Assembly: GCA_945890205.1 (NCBI GenBank)
Contig: CAMDCL010000002.1
Location: forward strand, 1-64,000
Direction: 5' to 3'
Source of the DNA: Bifidobacterium breve
Lineage (GTDB): Bacteria; Actinomycetota; Actinomycetes; Nanopelagicales; Nanopelagicaceae
DNA length: 64,000 nt
Each line of letters begins with the position of its first letter. Positions within the stretch are counted from its first letter, which is position 1. Positions 61,165 through 64,000 of the stretch are shown here, piece after piece. The notes under the pieces were generated by a model. The model did no database searches and was not told the DNA's origin. It saw only the letters and a program-made list of their open reading frames with translations. A program made the translations under genes and the position numbers.

Positions 61165-61968
61165 TTATGGTCTTCCGACCCATCGGTTAAAAAAGTACGG
61201 TACTAACAGCACACCAAGGATCGCACCTGAAAAGAGTGCGATACCGGGACGACCAAAGAAAAATAGATTTCCAACGACTCCAGAAAACCAGGTCCAAAAA
61301 AGTAGAACATCTGCAGCAATTAATGATCCGCCGACCTTGCGTCGATCCCGTGGGGTCGCAAAGTGCAGGATCGTCATCAACGCCATGGTAGATAGCAACC
61401 AACCAAAGGTATTAGACAATGGGATTTCTGGTTGGAATGGAACATGAGCTCCAGTAACTACCCATGTCCATCGACCATCGCTAACCATAAGTGGATCCAA
61501 GAAGAGATCCCACGCTGTCATTAATAATGCGCCATATAAAAACACCCAAGATTTACCGATGCGACGTGCAGCGACTAAACATGGATGAGCGATCATTACC
61601 CAGGCAAATGGAACAACCAAGGGAACACTTAATAACTTAGCTCCCAATGTTGAAGAGTATGTGTACTCACCAAAAGGCCAGCTAGTTGTTACACCAATTT
61701 GCTCAATCAAAAACCCAAATGCCAGAGTAATTCCCAGCAAGCTCCAACCGTATCGAGCACCATATGAAGCCACACCATGAAGAAACATGGCAAGTGCAGC
61801 TAGATACACAGATGCAACTGTGATGACCTGCAACGCTGTGCCCTCTACCAATGGATAAGCGATCTGCATCAATATTGCTAAGCCAAGTGCAACACCCATG
61901 ACTTTGATCAGCAGGGGAGATGCGCCACCTCTGGCCCTACGACGGGGCGTGTAATGGCGAATGGACAT
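61165..61968 (-). CDS. cruF: CruF-type carotenoid 1',2'-hydratase
   Basis: 267 residues, seven or eight membrane helices. The family core is GEYTYSSTLGAKLLSVPLVVPFAWVMIAHPCLVAARRIGKSWVFLYGALLMTAWDLFLDPLMVSDGRWTW, with the polar residues AWDLFLDP that mark the CruF/bacterioruberin-hydratase family. It adds water to the psi end of a carotene, giving the tertiary hydroxyl usually glycosylated afterwards. It sits between the CrtA-like and glycosyltransferase genes on the minus strand. Confidence 0.85.
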   Translation of the reverse strand: MSIRHYTPRRRARGGASPLLIKVMGVALGLAILMQIAYPLVEGTALQVITVASVYLAALAMFLHGVASYGARYGWSLLGITLAFGFLIEQIGVTTSWPFGEYTYSSTLGAKLLSVPLVVPFAWVMIAHPCLVAARRIGKSWVFLYGALLMTAWDLFLDPLMVSDGRWTWVVTGAHVPFQPEIPLSNTFGWLLSTMALMTILHFATPRDRRKVGGSLIAADVLLFWTWFSGVVGNLFFFGRPGIALFSGAILGVLLVPYFFNRWVGRP

Positions 61969-62008
61969 AGGTGTAAGTCTGCCTTATTCCATTTATTTAA
62001 TACAGTTA

Positions 62009-62659
62009 CTACAAAGATCCCCGTACTTCACGCACAGCAAATCGAGCAAAAAGCTCCTCTGAATACCAGTTAAAGGCCGATGTATCTGCAATCGCCTTTT
62101 GATGCGCCGCACCCTTGTATGCAAACTCTCGAATCGCAGCCGCTGACTCCCACAGTGAAAAAGTGCCCTGAAGTCCAATAGGGGCTTCACCAATTCCAAT
62201 CGCTGCAACCAAGCCAGGTGCAGATTTCAATGAAATCGTTACAGGCGGCACCGATCGCCAAAATCTAAAGTTCTGACTCCACTTAATGCGCGCACGAGTA
62301 ATTGCCGCAACCTGTCCATCCCAATCTTTGGCGGTTGCAACAAAGGGTTCCTTGCCCGCCCACTTGCCATGAGATGAAATCGGTTCCAGCACTGCACGAA
62401 ACTCAGATACTGAACCCTTGCGCCAACGGTTAATAACAGTTGATGTATCAAAGTTTTCAAGATCTTTAACAACGGCTACTAAACCCCACTGCAGCGCATT
62501 GGCATCACTGGGCGTAAAGGTTTCACCCTTGCCCGTGCCTAATGATTTGTGAAATGAAACATTCTTATCTGCCATTAAGAAGAAACGATCAAAGCCCATT
62601 GCAAAGATCGCATTCACCACACGTGATGGCTTAATTGTCCAGAAGTAAGCAACAATCAT
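62009..62659 (-). CDS. CrtA-like spheroidene monooxygenase family protein
   Basis: 216 residues from the ATG at 62659, which overlaps the ybaK stop (TAATG); the track adds 12 unlikely codons. Characteristic segments are GFDRFFLMADKNVSFHKSLGTGKGETF, WGLVAVVKDLENFD, ALTRA-like AAITRARIKWSQNFRFWRSVPPVT, GLVAAIGIGEAPIGLQGTFSLWES and FNWYSEELFARFAV. CrtA oxygenates C-2 of acyclic carotenoids. With CruF and a glycosyltransferase it suggests a ketolated glycosyl carotenoid. Confidence 0.78.
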   Translation of the reverse strand: MIVAYFWTIKPSRVVNAIFAMGFDRFFLMADKNVSFHKSLGTGKGETFTPSDANALQWGLVAVVKDLENFDTSTVINRWRKGSVSEFRAVLEPISSHGKWAGKEPFVATAKDWDGQVAAITRARIKWSQNFRFWRSVPPVTISLKSAPGLVAAIGIGEAPIGLQGTFSLWESAAAIREFAYKGAAHQKAIADTSAFNWYSEELFARFAVREVRGSL

Positions 62660-63144
62660 TAATCGCCAACAACCATAGGTTCTGCACCAGTACATTCAAG
62701 TAACTCTGCAAATGTTGTTGGATACACCGCATGAGGGTGGCCCGCAGCAGCCCACACAACTTCATACTCATTTAATGCCTGATCAATAAGAATCGTTGCG
62801 GGGCAGGTCCAGCCGATTGGAGCAACGCCCCCGATGGAAAACCCTGATTTTTCCTTTACATAATCAGCATCCACTCGTCCAAGTTTTTCAATACCTAATT
62901 TCTTGGCGACCAAATCAGTGTCGACACGATGGCGTCCACTTGTAATAATTAAAAGCGGCGATTCATCTGGAAGTTTGAAGATAAGCGATGATGCGATCTG
63001 CCCAACTTCAATTCCTAAAGCCGATGCCGCCTCTTGAGCGGTACGTGCGCTATCGGAGAGAACATGGACCTCACCTGTTAATCCGTGATCAGCAAGGGCT
63101 GCAATTACACGCTTGACCGCTGCCTTTTCCTTGACGCCATCCAT
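62659..63144 (-). CDS. YbaK/EbsC family aminoacyl-tRNA deacylase
   Basis: 161 residues. Family features are ARTAQEAASALGIEVGQIASSLIFK, LLIITSGRHRVDTDLVAKKLG and GFSIGGVAPIGW (GxxPG-like loop), and WAAAGHPHAVYPTTFAELLECT. These proteins hydrolyse mischarged tRNA such as Cys- or Ala-tRNAPro. TAACCT 6 nt before the ATG suggests a leaderless transcript. It heads the minus-strand unit leading into crtA-like, cruF and the rest; the link to carotenoids is positional only. Confidence 0.9.
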   Translation of the reverse strand: MDGVKEKAAVKRVIAALADHGLTGEVHVLSDSARTAQEAASALGIEVGQIASSLIFKLPDESPLLIITSGRHRVDTDLVAKKLGIEKLGRVDADYVKEKSGFSIGGVAPIGWTCPATILIDQALNEYEVVWAAAGHPHAVYPTTFAELLECTGAEPMVVGD

Positions 63145-63186
63145 GAACCAAGGTTATCCAATTAATTCAAGTAGGCTCAGGACCAT

Positions 63187-64000
63187 ATGACTACTGATTT
63201 ATATGCCCTCGGGATGCGAGCACGTAATGCAATTTACGCCTCCTTCTTTCTGTTGGGCTTTCTAGGTCTTGCATGGATCCCACGCATTCCAGAGATCAAG
63301 GACTCATTAAGTCTTAGTGATGGCCAATTTGGCTTAGTTTTATTGGCGAGCACAGTTGGCTCTATTCCTGGAGCACAGATTGCAGGAAGAGCGGTTCACT
63401 CCTTTTCATCCAAGCTTGTAGTGCGCATCGCTGGAGCGTTGCTTCCAGTAGGTGTCTTTGTCATTGGCATAGCCGATACTGTGCAGCTTTTATTGTTAGG
63501 GCTTTTCATTACCGGTTTTAACGTTGCATTTATGGATATTGCGATTAATGGCCAAGCTGTTGAGATTGAGAAACACACTAAAGGCCGATGGATGTCTAGC
63601 TTTCATGGTTTCTGGAGCATTGGTGCCTTTGCTGCAACCTTAATTGGCGGATTAATCGCAAACTTTGTTTCCCCCAGAGACAACTTAATTGCAATCGCTG
63701 CAATTGGTTTGTTTGCATTTCAGTTTATTGCACATTATATGTTGCCTGCAGAACATGATGGTCACCTAGGCGAGCCAGGGAAAGATGATGCCGGCAAGGT
63801 TTCACTGTTTGGTAAAGAATCTTTAATTTTGTGGGCACTAGGAATCGGGTTGATGTGTTCTTTAATCCCCGAAGGCGGTGCCTACGAGTGGAGCGGAATT
63901 CTCTTGCAGGATCACATGGGTATCGGCAAAGGCTTAAACGCTGCAGCTGCGACAACCTTTTCGCTAGCAATGATCGCAAGCCGTTTGCTGGGGGATCGTG
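63187..64000 (+). CDS. MFS transporter, YbjJ-like (partial)
   Basis: The gene begins at ATG 63187 and is open to the right edge, so it is missing from the ORF track. Visible translation includes RNAIYASFFLLGFLGLAWIPRIPEIKDSLSLSDGQFGLVLLASTVGSIPGA, MDIAINGQAVEIEKHTKGRWMSSFHGFWSIGAFAA and EGGAYEWSGILLQDHMG. These match the YbjJ-like MFS subgroup, where the signature GxxMD.A.N.Q.V.IE and EG...DW.. recur. Substrate unknown. Confidence 0.85.
   Translation, partial: MTTDLYALGMRARNAIYASFFLLGFLGLAWIPRIPEIKDSLSLSDGQFGLVLLASTVGSIPGAQIAGRAVHSFSSKLVVRIAGALLPVGVFVIGIADTVQLLLLGLFITGFNVAFMDIAINGQAVEIEKHTKGRWMSSFHGFWSIGAFAATLIGGLIANFVSPRDNLIAIAAIGLFAFQFIAHYMLPAEHDGHLGEPGKDDAGKVSLFGKESLILWALGIGLMCSLIPEGGAYEWSGILLQDHMGIGKGLNAAAATTFSLAMIASRLLGDR

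Noticed and set aside
1-64000. tRNA, rRNA, IS elements, prophage, CRISPR arrays, attachment sites, rhodopsin or retinal genes
   Set aside because: I looked for these in the gaps and coding regions and found no supporting sequence; nearly all DNA is occupied by ordinary genes or the regulatory elements listed.

Overview
The window is a very gene-dense stretch of an actinobacterial chromosome. Actinobacterial markers include SepH (DUF3071), a DUF7455 zinc-finger protein, a DUF4192 protein, a class II DAHP synthase, a divergent glgA/glgC pair, a SAM-IV riboswitch and a parE/parC pair close to the principal sigma factor gene. Base composition looks only moderate (below 50% G+C by eye), intergenic gaps are mostly under 50 nt and many genes overlap. 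This combination, with carotenoid genes, a B12-dependent ribonucleotide reductase and many salvage or uptake functions, suggests a streamlined freshwater actinobacterium of the acI/Nanopelagicales type. That placement is an inference; there is no rRNA here to prove it. I see no tRNA or rRNA genes, insertion sequences, phage genes or CRISPR arrays.

Layout. 1-900: the end of nrdJ, then a secreted ferritin-like DUF2202 gene bracketed by two identical 32-nt terminators and preceded by a CsoR-like operator. 900-4430: FMN riboswitch and ribD-ribE-ribBA-ribH. 4432-9902: methylcitrate cycle genes prpBCD and a DinG-like helicase. 9877-16916: DedA, TetR, two paralogous secreted neocarzinostatin-like proteins divergent from a heme/cobalamin-type ABC importer, NUDIX, a PKD protein and DUF4192. 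16920-20318: SAM-IV riboswitch and metX, sigA, CDGSH protein, DUF7455. 20516-25759: topoisomerase IV (parE, and a parC lacking its C-terminal domain) around an ABC-F gene. 25785-30778: pseudouridine salvage (psuK, psuG), a phosphodiesterase, sepH and an MFS gene. 30819-34493: a D-lactate dehydrogenase / acetoacetate-decarboxylase-like / SDR cluster that looks acquired, then an inositol monophosphatase. 34602-40131: the conserved rplS-lepB-rnhB-yraN-comM-dprA block and era. 40141-47357: central carbon genes (glgA/glgM, glgC, xylB, a pyrophosphate-type phosphofructokinase, class II aroG) and a DMT transporter. 47367-52487: ogt, threonine aldolase, DMT transporter, endonuclease IV, PASTA-domain kinase. 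52543-53688: TPP riboswitch, PnuC-type transporter (probably PnuT) and a small P-loop kinase. 53686-62659: carotenoid genes in two minus-strand blocks (crtE-crtI-crtB and crtA-like / cruF / glycosyltransferase / second crtI-like), separated by plus-strand metF and a CDP-alcohol phosphatidyltransferase gene. 62659-64000: a YbaK deacylase and the start of an MFS gene.

How it works together. Three metabolite riboswitches (FMN, SAM-IV, TPP) control riboflavin synthesis, methionine synthesis and probable thiamine uptake. The carotenoid genes would make an acyclic or hydroxylated carotenoid that is further desaturated, ketolated and glycosylated. At about fifteen first genes of transcription units a TANNNT-like hexamer lies 6-7 nt before the start codon with no Shine-Dalgarno sequence, which points to widespread leaderless transcription. 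Convergent gene pairs almost all touch or overlap and lack intrinsic terminators; the only two clear ones are the duplicated pair near nrdJ.
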